A program made the position numbers and the translations under genes. From NCBI GenBank assembly GCA_902363805.1, contig CABJBF010000001.1, forward strand, positions 186,001-250,000: a stretch of DNA of 64,000 nt, in the 5' to 3' direction. Below the pieces are notes generated by a model. That model was not told where the DNA came from. It did no database searches and was given only the letters and a program-made list of their open reading frames with translations. The stretch comes from Eubacteriaceae bacterium (lineage in GTDB: Bacteria > Bacillota > Clostridia > Lachnospirales > Lachnospiraceae). The stretch's first letter is position 1; each line of letters starts with the position of its first letter. Shown here piece after piece: positions 27,801-34,913 of the stretch.

Positions 27801-28681
27801 TTAAAGTTGAACGTCAAGTATACCAGAAATTTGAAAATATGTTGATAAGTAAATTAAATTATTTAGTTGATAAAAATAAAGCAGTAAACGAAGAAGGAGG
27901 AGTATTAAAAGGATATCAAATGACATATATCCCTAAAAGTTTGAAAGAATTAGGAAGACAATGTGGATATATTTTTTATGTTCCGGCAGCATATACCTCA
28001 AAAATTGATCCAACTACAGGTTTTGTATCCGTTTTCAATTATAAAGAAATGGATGATGAAAAATTTGTGACAAGTTTTGATTCAATCAAATATGATAAGA
28101 ACAGACAAAAGTTTGCTTTAAAATTTGATTATACAAATTTCATAACGCACAATGTTAAATTAGCAAAAAATGAATGGACAATTTATTCTAATGGAACAAG
28201 AAAAATAAGAAAGTATAGGAATGACAAATGGAATTCACCGGACAATGTTAATTTAACGAATGAAATAATTAAATTAATGGAGCAGTATAACATTCAATAT
28301 GATAATGAACAAGATATATTAGAACAGGTGGAGACATTAGAAACTAAAAATAAAAATAATTTCTGCAAAGAAATGAAAAAATTAGTTAAGTATATTGTGC
28401 AAATGAGAAATAGTTTACCTGATAATGATTCAATTGAATATGATGAAATTATTTCACCGGTATTAAATGAGTCAGGAGAATTTTATAATTCAGAAGAAAA
28501 AAATAAAAAATTACCTCTGGATGCAGATGCAAATGGAGCATATTGTATAGCACTTAAAGGATTGTATGAAGTAAAACAAATCAAAAATAATTGGAAGAAA
28601 GGCGAAAAGTTTCCTAGGAAAACACTAAAAATATCTCATAATGATTGGTTTGATTTTATACAAAATAAAAGGTATTTATAA
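24899..28681 (+). CDS. cas12a: Cas12a (Cpf1), type V-A CRISPR effector nuclease
   Basis: A 1,260-residue RNA-guided nuclease that processes its own pre-crRNA and cuts DNA beside a T-rich PAM. The ATG at 24899 follows AGGAGGAG by 5 nt; the TTG at 24866 would run through the ribosome site. Motifs: KTLKNTIIPIG at the N-terminus, GWSKTKEYDNNAIILIRENKYY in the WED region, LPKVFLSKKG in the PAM-interacting part and LHTMYFENLFSEENL. RuvC-I has Asp872 in GIDRGERN, RuvC-II has Glu957 in AMEDLN, and RuvC-III has Asp1210 in DADANGAY. The Nuc-lobe arginine is Arg1170 in QMRNS. All catalytic residues are present and the length is normal. It is closest by eye to the Eubacterium rectale/eligens group (MAD7-like). 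The gene overlaps cas4 as TAATG. Confidence 0.98.
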   Translation: MNKNKTIFSETIGQTYVSKTLKNTIIPIGATQLNIERNGLITEDKIRSEKRQELKKIMDDYYRYFINNTLSGNLAKTIEWGELFRAIDNNYINNSDKTKNELKNIQKKKRTELNKLFKSNDDYKKMFNAKLLSDILPEFINKQKISNTEKEERLNTVNLFNKFTSSFTDFFINRENIFADDKSTSICYRIVNENAWIFYQNYLIYNKIKEDAEKEIITIENNNVDGLDGFTLNSIFNFDFYGMLMNQKGIRFYNDICGIVNAHMNLYCQKYKKKAAKYRLKRMHKQILSIDESTFEVPKMLESDKEVYDLVNGFLYKLNEKKVLDRIRKISEDVTSYDLNKIYVCEKNYENLSLFMCRNWSVLRDSIKAFYQENTTGSNAGKEKKIEKLMKEDKYRSLQNINELINKYNSNSIERKAEEYIVNINEKLENKELVQLTNKEDISLIEDEESGEELKRVLDLIMSINHWIKMFIIDEEVDKDMAFYTEIEDIYYELEPLKSIYDKVRNYITQKPYSKEKIKLNFGIPTLAKGWSKTKEYDNNAIILIRENKYYIGIFNAKNKPDKTVIEGHKKKNDSDYKKMVYMFLTKPRLMLPKVFLSKKGIATYKTSEYILDGYRKGKHNKSSKNFDVNYCRDLIDYFKDCINKRDEWKGYKFKFSETSTYEDINDFYKEIEKQAYTIQWTYIDEKDIDEMNEKGQLYLFQIYNKDFSEKSTGTKNLHTMYFENLFSEENLKNIVLKLDGNAEVFFRKSSIKQPIIHKKGSILVNKGYNEQKENEERKTIPDEVYTELYKYFNKIGKVKLSNEAKKLIDEDKVEYFTSDYDIVKDYRYTVDKYFLHLPIKINCNAENYSPVNDIALKNIAENNDMHIIGIDRGERNLIYVSVIDLHGNIIEQKNFNIINGVNYKEKLKQRESERDSARKNWKQIGKIKDIKEGYLSLVIHEITSLVLKYNAIIAMEDLNMGFKRGRFKVERQVYQKFENMLISKLNYLVDKNKAVNEEGGVLKGYQMTYIPKSLKELGRQCGYIFYVPAAYTSKIDPTTGFVSVFNYKEMDDEKFVTSFDSIKYDKNRQKFALKFDYTNFITHNVKLAKNEWTIYSNGTRKIRKYRNDKWNSPDNVNLTNEIIKLMEQYNIQYDNEQDILEQVETLETKNKNNFCKEMKKLVKYIVQMRNSLPDNDSIEYDEIISPVLNESGEFYNSEEKNKKLPLDADANGAYCIALKGLYEVKQIKNNWKKGEKFPRKTLKISHNDWFDFIQNKRYL

Positions 28682-29247
28682 TGGATGATATTATTAAAAT
28701 TTCAAATATAAATGATTTTATATTTTGCCCAGTTTCCATTTATTTTCATAATTTATATGGAAATCAGGAAAAGCTGATGTTTCAATCGAAATATCAGCTT
28801 AATGGGACAAAATCACATGAAACTATAGATAAAAATAAGTATTCAACAAGTTCTGATAAGATTACTTCGTTAGAAGTATATTCTGAAAAGTTTAGAATAA
28901 TTGGTAAAATTGATATTTATGATAAGAAAAAGGAGCTTTTAGTAGAAAGAAAAAAACATATAAAAGAAATCTATGATGGATATGTATTTCAATTATATGC
29001 TCAATATTATTGTATGACAGAAATGGGATATAATGTTTCAAAACTTCAAATTAGAAGTTGCGATGATAATAAAATATATAAAATCAAATTACCTGATGAA
29101 GATAAATCAATGAAAGAAAAATTTGAAAATACAATTAATGATATGAGAAATTTTGATATAGAACAATATCATCAAGTTAATGGATTAAAATGCCGAAATT
29201 GTATATATGAGGATGCATGTGATAGAGCTATGAATCGAGGGGAATAA
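28681..29247 (+). CDS. cas4: Cas4 nuclease of the adaptation module
   Basis: A 188-residue RecB-like exonuclease that trims prespacers and selects the PAM end. The first cysteine is in DFIFCPVSIYFH; the other three form CRNCIYEDAC at the C-terminus, together the [4Fe-4S] cluster ligands. The nuclease centre shows KIDIYDKKKELLVERKKH (Asp, then ExK-like) and YVFQLYAQYY (QxxxY). Its start overlaps the cas12a stop and cas1 starts two bases after its stop, so translation is coupled. Confidence 0.93.
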   Translation: MDDIIKISNINDFIFCPVSIYFHNLYGNQEKLMFQSKYQLNGTKSHETIDKNKYSTSSDKITSLEVYSEKFRIIGKIDIYDKKKELLVERKKHIKEIYDGYVFQLYAQYYCMTEMGYNVSKLQIRSCDDNKIYKIKLPDEDKSMKEKFENTINDMRNFDIEQYHQVNGLKCRNCIYEDACDRAMNRGE

Positions 29248-29248
29248 T

Positions 29249-30211
29249 ATGTTAAGTGCAAATGATTTTAGCAAAAAACAAATAATATTCTTGTTTACTA
29301 ATACAGGTGAAAAATTATCATTTTCAAATGATAACATTGTAATAAAGGACAAAGAGGGAAAAATAAAACACCAGTCTACATGCTATAGATTATTTATGGT
29401 ATGTGTGGTTGGAAATATATCAATAACTAGTGGATTGATTCAACGCAGCAAAAAATTTGGATTTGCAATTTGTTTGATGTCAACTACGTTTAGAGTATAT
29501 GAAATAATAGGAAGCAGAATGGAAGGAAACACAATGCTTAGAAAACGTCAATATGAATACACTCAAAATGACATAGGCAGAAAGATAGAACAAAATAAGA
29601 TAGCAAATCAAATGGATACTTTGAAAAATATAAGAAAAAAGACTGAGGAAATAAAAGAAGGAATAGAATTTCTTCAAGATATGATTGACAAATTAAATGA
29701 ACCTTTAAATTATTTGGAAGTAATGGGAATAGAAGGAAATGCTGCAAGAGTTTACTTTACGAGGGTGTTTAACAATGTTAAGTGGAATGGAAGAAAACCT
29801 AGAATAAAAAATGACTATATTAATGTTACATTGGATATAGGATACACAATGTTGTTTAATATTGTAGATGCAATATTACAAATATATGGGTTTGATACTT
29901 ATTATGGAGTATTTCATAAATGTTTTTATATGAGAAAATCTTTAGTATGTGATTTGATGGAACCTATGCGTCCAATTGTGGATTATTCAGTTAGAAAGGC
30001 AATTAATTTAGAACAATGTAAAAAAGAAGATTTTGAAGTGTATGATAACAGATGGGTATTAAAGTATAAAATGAATTCGAAATATATACAGTTTCTCATG
30101 AAAGATATTCTGGAATATAAAGATGAAATTTTTGTTTATATACAAAAATATTATAGATTTTTTATGAAAATGAAAAGTGTTGAGGAATTGCCGAGGTTTA
30201 AAGTACATTAG
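29249..30211 (+). CDS. cas1: Cas1 integrase
   Basis: A 320-residue spacer integrase. Metal-binding residues: Glu162 in MGIEGNAAR, His223 in GVFHKCFYM and Asp235 in CDLMEPMRP. The N-terminal beta domain and the helical catalytic domain are intact. It forms the Cas1-Cas2 complex with the next gene and inserts spacers at the leader end of the array, which begins 422 bp after its stop. Confidence 0.95.
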   Translation: MLSANDFSKKQIIFLFTNTGEKLSFSNDNIVIKDKEGKIKHQSTCYRLFMVCVVGNISITSGLIQRSKKFGFAICLMSTTFRVYEIIGSRMEGNTMLRKRQYEYTQNDIGRKIEQNKIANQMDTLKNIRKKTEEIKEGIEFLQDMIDKLNEPLNYLEVMGIEGNAARVYFTRVFNNVKWNGRKPRIKNDYINVTLDIGYTMLFNIVDAILQIYGFDTYYGVFHKCFYMRKSLVCDLMEPMRPIVDYSVRKAINLEQCKKEDFEVYDNRWVLKYKMNSKYIQFLMKDILEYKDEIFVYIQKYYRFFMKMKSVEELPRFKVH

Positions 30212-30231
30212 AAAAAAGGGGAGAAGAATAT

Positions 30232-30507
30232 ATGATAGTGGTGAGTTACGATATATCAGATGATAAACTGAGAACTAAATTTTCAAAATATTTATCCAAA
30301 TTTGGTCATAGATTACAATATTCAGTATTTGAAATTGACAATAGCAAACGTATAGTTGATAATATAGTTACTGATATAAAAAATCGTTTTGAAAAATGTT
30401 TTACACAACAGGATAGTGTTATTATATTCAAACTGTCTTCAAGTTGTGAAGTACTTAGATTTGGTTATGCAAAAAATGATGAGAAAGATTTCTTTATAAT
30501 AACATAA
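30232..30507 (+). CDS. cas2: Cas2
   Basis: A 91-residue ferredoxin-fold protein. MIVVSYDISDDKLRTKFSKYL carries the typical first strand and Asp, followed by FGHRLQYSVFEI. It is the structural partner of Cas1. AGGGGAG-like ribosome site precedes the ATG. It is the last cas gene, and the array leader follows. Confidence 0.94.
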   Translation: MIVVSYDISDDKLRTKFSKYLSKFGHRLQYSVFEIDNSKRIVDNIVTDIKNRFEKCFTQQDSVIIFKLSSSCEVLRFGYAKNDEKDFFIIT

Positions 30508-30632
30508 TGCAAACCTAAGTCTTAATTAATTAAAATAAAAGTTATTCAACAAAATTATGTGCAAAATAAATAAAAAAATATATAAATATAAAGAAAATTC
30601 AACTCAAAATTGTGAATAATGACAATGTAGGA
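30508..30632 (+). promoter_or_regulatory. CRISPR leader
   Basis: 125 bp of AT-rich DNA between cas2 and the first repeat, at the end opposite the degenerate repeat. It should hold the array promoter and the integration signal; I could not pick a single convincing -35/-10 pair. Confidence 0.65.
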
Positions 30633-31173
30633 GTTTGAATAACTTATAATTTCTACTGATGTGTAGATGGAAACCGATGACACAAATCCGTGGGAGTTTG
30701 AATAACTTATAATTTCTACTGATGTGTAGATTTTTATGGTTAATTGACGGTTTGCAGAGTTTGAATAACTTATAATTTCTACTGATGTGTAGATTATCGA
30801 GAAAATGGATTCTTATAAAATGTTTGAATAACTTATAATTTCTACTGATGTGTAGATTTCCTCTGCTATTTCTCTCTTAACGTGTTTGAATAACTTATAA
30901 TTTCTACTGATGTGTAGATTTGTGCTGATGAGATGTTTAGATTGAAGTTTGAATAACTTATAATTTCTACTGATGTGTAGATATGTTATATTCATCGTTA
31001 ATCATATGTGTTTGAATAACTTATAATTTCTACTGATGTGTAGATTATATTGGTTTGACCTTGTATAGATTTGTTTGAATAACTTATAATTTCTACTGAT
31101 GTGTAGATTACCCTTATATACGACAATAATGGTAGTTTGAATAACTTATAATTTCTACTAAAATATGGTAGAT
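30633..31173 (+). CRISPR. Type V-A CRISPR array, 9 repeats and 8 spacers
   Basis: The 36-bp repeat starts GTTTGAATAACTTATAATTT and ends CTACTGATGTGTAGAT. Repeats start at 30633, 30696, 30759, 30822, 30884, 30947, 31010, 31073 and 31135. Spacers are 26-27 nt, shorter than is common for arrays of other types. The first eight repeats are identical. The ninth (31135-31173) keeps the first 25 bases but has a changed, longer loop before GTAGAT. Array and cas genes share a strand; the leader side is at cas2. The handle in each crRNA is the TCTAC/GTAGA hairpin. Spacer sources cannot be named without a search. Confidence 0.98.
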
Positions 31174-31218
31174 AGAACCTTGTAGTTTCGAATAAATATA
31201 AAAATTGGTTGCAAAAGT

Positions 31219-31263
31219 AACTGCTAGTTTGCAAAAGTAGTAGCATGGAAAAACTAGCAGTTT
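31219..31263 (+). terminator. Hairpin after the array, possible terminator
   Basis: AACTGCTAGTTT (31219-31230) pairs perfectly with AAACTAGCAGTT (31251-31262) around a 20-nt loop. The following T run is short, so termination is uncertain. Confidence 0.45.
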
Positions 31264-31406
31264 AAATTGCAATTAAATCTTTAAATATTCCCCTACAAGT
31301 CCCATCTATTGGACACCAAATATGAGATAATTACCTCAATAAAAGAAAAACATTCTTTTACCACACAATTTGTAAAATATTTATAACACATGATTGGAGG
31401 TTAATT

Positions 31407-32264
31407 ATGGGAATTTGGAATGGAAAGGCAGATGGACCGTTAGACAAGTTTTTTGATTTTAATAAAGATGGTAAATTAAATACATTTGAAAGAGGCATGG
31501 AATATCGCTTTATGAACGAAACAAGAAATCAGAATAGCCAGAGAAAACAGTATGGAGATTATGAAGATAGTAGTTCCAGATATCATAACAATGAGGAAAA
31601 CAATGGCAGGACCTACAGCAAGAATAATGATAAGAGTAATAGCAACAACAATAAAGCTGACAACAATAATGACAAGAGTAATAGCAACAACAATAAAGTT
31701 GACAACAATGACGATAACTATGGCAAACAAAATGGTGGAGGTGATTCAACCATGAAAAACAACAAATCAACTTCAGTTATAAAATTTATCATAGCAATAG
31801 TAGCCATATTTGGATTAATATACGGCTTTAAATCAATTTACACTAACATAAAAACATGCGCAGAGCCAGGTTGTAATTTTAAAAAAGAAAAAGGATTTGA
31901 TTATTGCTATCGTCATATGAAAGAGCATGGGCTTGATTATGATTTTTCTGATTTGGAAAATGATACAACAGAAAATGATGAAACCTACGAAGAAGAGACA
32001 ACCCGTTATGACATCATAAATAATACTCAGAAACCAACTAGCAACAGCGACACATATGAAAGAGAGACAACAAGAAAAACTTATAATTATTCAAATAGCT
32101 CTAAAAAACATTATTATTATGATGACTCATACGACGATGGATATGATGATATAATATCAGATGACGACTATGATTATGACCGCTATGATGAAGATGATGA
32201 TTATGCAGATGGTGTTGACGATGCAATAGATGAAATGATGGAAGATGGAGAAGGCGATTGGTAG
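31407..32264 (+). CDS. EF-hand-loop membrane protein with acidic low-complexity tail
   Basis: A 285-residue protein. Residues 1-35 match the protein at 24473, including the calcium loop DFNKDGKLNTFE. A long Asn/Ser/Lys/Asp low-complexity stretch follows, then one membrane segment near residues 123-142 (VIKFIIAIVAIFGLIYGF). After that come a short cysteine/histidine region (CAEPGCNFKKEKGFDYCYRHMKEHG) and a very acidic Asp/Tyr tail. The Cys/His part resembles a small zinc knuckle. The ribosome site is GGAGG. Function unknown. With its paralogue it brackets the CRISPR-Cas locus. Confidence 0.8.
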   Translation: MGIWNGKADGPLDKFFDFNKDGKLNTFERGMEYRFMNETRNQNSQRKQYGDYEDSSSRYHNNEENNGRTYSKNNDKSNSNNNKADNNNDKSNSNNNKVDNNDDNYGKQNGGGDSTMKNNKSTSVIKFIIAIVAIFGLIYGFKSIYTNIKTCAEPGCNFKKEKGFDYCYRHMKEHGLDYDFSDLENDTTENDETYEEETTRYDIINNTQKPTSNSDTYERETTRKTYNYSNSSKKHYYYDDSYDDGYDDIISDDDYDYDRYDEDDDYADGVDDAIDEMMEDGEGDW

Positions 32265-32433
32265 ATTTGAAGAAAGTGCTTAAGTTTTATTGAATTAAAT
32301 CCCAAGTTTATCCGCTTAATATAGAAACACAAAGTGCTACAACAACACAAAAAATGTCATAAAATTTTGCAATAAAAAATCCATAAAATCTTTGCAAATA
32401 AATTTTAAATCTATTCCCTCAACACCCATTTTA

Positions 32434-32442
32434 TGCTATAAT
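32434..32442 (+). promoter_or_regulatory. Extended -10 promoter
   Basis: TGCTATAAT gives a perfect TATAAT with the TGn extension. The -35 region is weak. Transcription would start near 32449. Confidence 0.6.
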
Positions 32443-32448
32443 ACTAGT

Positions 32449-32537
32449 AAGAAATCGAGACAGGCTAGGACGGTGGCTTGCTCATATGGAAACTCAGGAT
32501 TGCATTGACGAAGGTATGTAATTCTGGGTTTCTTTTT
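32449..32537 (+). ncRNA. Leader RNA with attenuator ahead of a MATE exporter gene
   Basis: About 40 nt of GC-richer sequence containing CTAGGACGGTGGCTTGCTC precede a terminator whose arms are 32489-32505 and 32516-32532 (17 bp with G-U pairs), followed by TTTTT. Aptamer plus terminator before a transporter gene is riboswitch-like. It does not fit the guanidine or manganese riboswitch patterns I know. It may instead be a small RNA. Confidence 0.5.
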
Positions 32538-32621
32538 TGACAAAATTTATTAAAAAAATTACGGAAAATGGAGTAAGGTCGCAACTTAAATAGTAAATAA
32601 TTGTGACCGTAAGTTTTGCAT

Positions 32622-33974
32622 ATGGATTTAACGCAGGGAAATATAACAGGAAAATTAATTAAATTTGCATTGCCTCTTATGTTAGGAAATATTTTGCAGC
32701 AGTGTTACAATATTGCGGACACATTGATAGTTGGAAGATATGTGGGAAATGATGCGCTTGCAGCGGTAGGGGCATCATATACTTTGATGATATTTCTGAC
32801 TTCGATAATATTGGGATTAAGCATGGGAGCCGGAGCTTTTATTTCTATGGAATTTGGGAAAAAAGATTATGACCGAATGAAAAATGGAATTGTATTAGCA
32901 TTTGTGTTAATAGGCAGCATTACTTTGTTAATAACTTTTGTATTTTTCGCGGAAAATAATAATATAATTAAGTTTTTGCAGATTCCAACTGAAATAACGA
33001 AGCTTACAAAACAGTATCTTCTTATTATTGGAATAGGAATAATTGGTACATTTTTTTACAATTTTTTTGGAAATGGGCTTAGGGCAATCGGAAACTCACT
33101 AATGCCACTTATTTTTCTTGGAATTTCAGCGGTGCTTAATATTGTGTTGGATCTTGTTTTTATAATTAATTTTAAAATGGGAGTGGAAGGAGCAGCTCAG
33201 GCGACTGTAATTTCTCAGTACGTTTCAGGAATTGGGATAACAATTTATGCTTTGGCTAAATCATCTCATTTTAGGATTAAGTGCAAGCACTTAAAGTTTG
33301 ACATAAGCATTATCAAGGAGTTAGCAAATCTTTCTATATTAACAGCTTTGCAACAGTCGGTTATGAATTTTGGAATCTTACTTGTGCAGGGATTGGTAAA
33401 TAGTTTCGGAACGGTAGTTATGGCGGCATTTGCGGCAGCAGTAAAAATAGATACTTTAGCATATTCACCGGTACAGGATTTTGGCAATGCAGTATCAACT
33501 TTTGTTGCGCAAAATTATGGAGCAGGTAAACACAGAAGAATAAAGGATGGCTGGAAGCAGTCTATGATTGCAGCATCTGTTTTTTGTGTGTGCGTGAGTG
33601 CAGTAGTGTTTATATTTGCTGAAAAATTTATGGGCCTTTTTGTGACTAATGGTGACGAAATCATAAAAGTGGGAGCAGGTTATCTTAGAATAGAAGGAAC
33701 ATTTTATATAGGAATTGGGATTTTATTTTTGCTGTATGGATTTTACAGAGCAGTGCAAAAGCCGGAAATGTCATTGGTTCTTACAATCATTTCGTTAGGG
33801 ACAAGAGTTGTGCTGGCGTATGCATTATCAGCGATTCCAAAGATTGGTGTTATTGGAATATGGATATCTGTACCTATAGGATGGTTTTTGGCTGATATGA
33901 CAGGGCTTTTATATATGAAAAAATTACCACTGTTAAAAAGTAGATTTAGAAAGAAATATGACTTGCATATATGA
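32622..33974 (+). CDS. MATE-family multidrug/cation exporter
   Basis: A 450-residue membrane protein with about 12 transmembrane helices in two similar halves. MDLTQGNITGKLIKFALPLMLGNILQQCYNIADTLIVGRYVG is a typical MATE N-terminus. The second half repeats the pattern with FVAQNYGAGKHRR. It exports drugs or metabolites using a sodium or proton gradient (family knowledge); the substrate is unknown. The ATG at 32622 lacks a strong ribosome site, and a hairpin covers the region just upstream, so translation may be controlled there. Confidence 0.9.
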   Translation: MDLTQGNITGKLIKFALPLMLGNILQQCYNIADTLIVGRYVGNDALAAVGASYTLMIFLTSIILGLSMGAGAFISMEFGKKDYDRMKNGIVLAFVLIGSITLLITFVFFAENNNIIKFLQIPTEITKLTKQYLLIIGIGIIGTFFYNFFGNGLRAIGNSLMPLIFLGISAVLNIVLDLVFIINFKMGVEGAAQATVISQYVSGIGITIYALAKSSHFRIKCKHLKFDISIIKELANLSILTALQQSVMNFGILLVQGLVNSFGTVVMAAFAAAVKIDTLAYSPVQDFGNAVSTFVAQNYGAGKHRRIKDGWKQSMIAASVFCVCVSAVVFIFAEKFMGLFVTNGDEIIKVGAGYLRIEGTFYIGIGILFLLYGFYRAVQKPEMSLVLTIISLGTRVVLAYALSAIPKIGVIGIWISVPIGWFLADMTGLLYMKKLPLLKSRFRKKYDLHI

Positions 33975-34013
33975 AATATTATCGAAATATATGAAAAATA
34001 ACCAAAAACTCAA

Positions 34014-34041
34014 TTGACAATTTGGCTATTTATACTATACT
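34014..34041 (+). promoter_or_regulatory. Sigma-A promoter
   Basis: TTGACA (34014-34019), 16 bp, TATACT (34036-34041). It would drive the small gene at 34113. Confidence 0.65.
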
Positions 34042-34112
34042 TAGATTGTTGTAAGGGATTTAAGGGGTAGATTCTAATGCAATTATTGGTTGAGGTGAGA
34101 AAGGATGGGAGT

Positions 34113-34274
34113 ATGGCTAAAACACTTACGGAAAAATTTGAAAGCGAAAGAAAAGAATGCGTAACATCTGAAGATTTTTTAAGATTAATTAACAGATGGA
34201 GAAACATTCAGGGAGAGAATGTAGTAGGAGTTGAGTACTCAAGAAAAGCAATGCAATGTCTGAAGAAATGTTAG
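34113..34274 (+). CDS. Small protein of unknown function
   Basis: A 53-residue protein if it starts at the ATG at 34113, which has AAAGGA about 7 nt upstream. An in-frame ATG at 34077 would add 12 residues. The sequence is charged (KTLTEKFESERKECVTSEDFLRLINRW) with two C-terminal cysteines. No signal or membrane segment. A promoter precedes it and a terminator follows at 34359, so it looks like a real single-gene unit. I do not recognise it. Confidence 0.6.
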   Translation: MAKTLTEKFESERKECVTSEDFLRLINRWRNIQGENVVGVEYSRKAMQCLKKC

Positions 34275-34358
34275 TTTACATTTTTTGAGGCATTTAAACT
34301 ACTAGTTGATATCGCGGAGAATATTAATATGTCGCTTAATATTACATAAAATGTTTAA

Positions 34359-34396
34359 AGTCATCTTATTATTGATAAATAAGAGGGCTTTTTTTA
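34359..34396 (+). terminator. Intrinsic terminator
   Basis: AGTCATCTTATT pairs with AATAAGAGGGCT (one mismatch, one G-U), followed by seven T. Confidence 0.75.
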
Positions 34397-34452
34397 TTGA
34401 TATAATTTGATAAAATAAAAGCATAGATTATAGCAGAGAAGGAGACGGGATA

Positions 34453-34746
34453 ATGATTAAACATTTTGTTATATTTACATTTGAAAAAGATTTTTTTAAA
34501 GAAGAACATTACAAAGAATATTGTGAGGCATTTGCCAAAATAAAGAATGCATTTGATGGAATAAAGGATGTAAAGATTCATAAAAATTGCGTGGACCGTC
34601 CGGCAAATATGGACCTTATGATTGAGATGGATTTGGAAGACGAAAGCGTTCTTGGACAATATTTAAGTTATCCTGAGCATGTGAGAATGGGTGAAAAATA
34701 TAATCCACATGTAACAAATAGGGTTTCATTTGATTATAAAATGTAA
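34453..34746 (+). CDS. Dabb (stress-responsive A/B barrel) domain protein
   Basis: A 97-residue single-domain protein. MIKHFVIFTF, KNCVDRPANMDLMIEMDLED and YLSYPEHVRMGEKYNPHVTNRVSFDY match the Dabb fold, a dimeric alpha-beta barrel found in small enzymes and stress proteins. The conserved histidine near the N-terminus and the YxxHP-like segment (YPEHV) are present. The reaction is unknown. A strong ribosome site (AAGGAG) precedes it, and it stands alone after a terminator. Confidence 0.85.
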   Translation: MIKHFVIFTFEKDFFKEEHYKEYCEAFAKIKNAFDGIKDVKIHKNCVDRPANMDLMIEMDLEDESVLGQYLSYPEHVRMGEKYNPHVTNRVSFDYKM

Positions 34747-34913
34747 TTTGATATGTATCAGGCGGATATTTATTAAGAGCGAAAGAACGATGGAATATTA
34801 GCCATGAGTTTTTTAGCTGTATCAGACAGATATAAAATAAGAATGGAAGTTATATTTATGTCATGTGGGAAAAAATAATTGCCGGAAAATTATGAATTTT
34901 GATGGGAGGTAAA

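Larger units (their letters stand above)
32265..32621. other. 357-bp intergenic region with candidate riboswitch-like leader
   Basis: No gene. Holds an extended -10 promoter, a short structured RNA ending in a terminator, and a second hairpin with arms GGTCGCAA and TTGTGACC just before the MATE start. Confidence 0.7.

Noticed and set aside
31185..31195. GTTTCGAATAA as a tenth, decayed CRISPR repeat
   Set aside because: Only the first few bases resemble the repeat, no hairpin follows and the gap to the ninth repeat is 11 nt.
31476..31770. Reverse-strand and shifted open frames over the second EF-hand protein
   Set aside because: They are shadows of Asn/Asp low-complexity codons without ribosome sites or plausible protein composition.
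32460..32510. Guanidine-II (mini-ykkC) riboswitch before the MATE gene, suggested by two ACGR words
   Set aside because: The ACGG and ACGA words are not closed by complementary stems, which that class requires.
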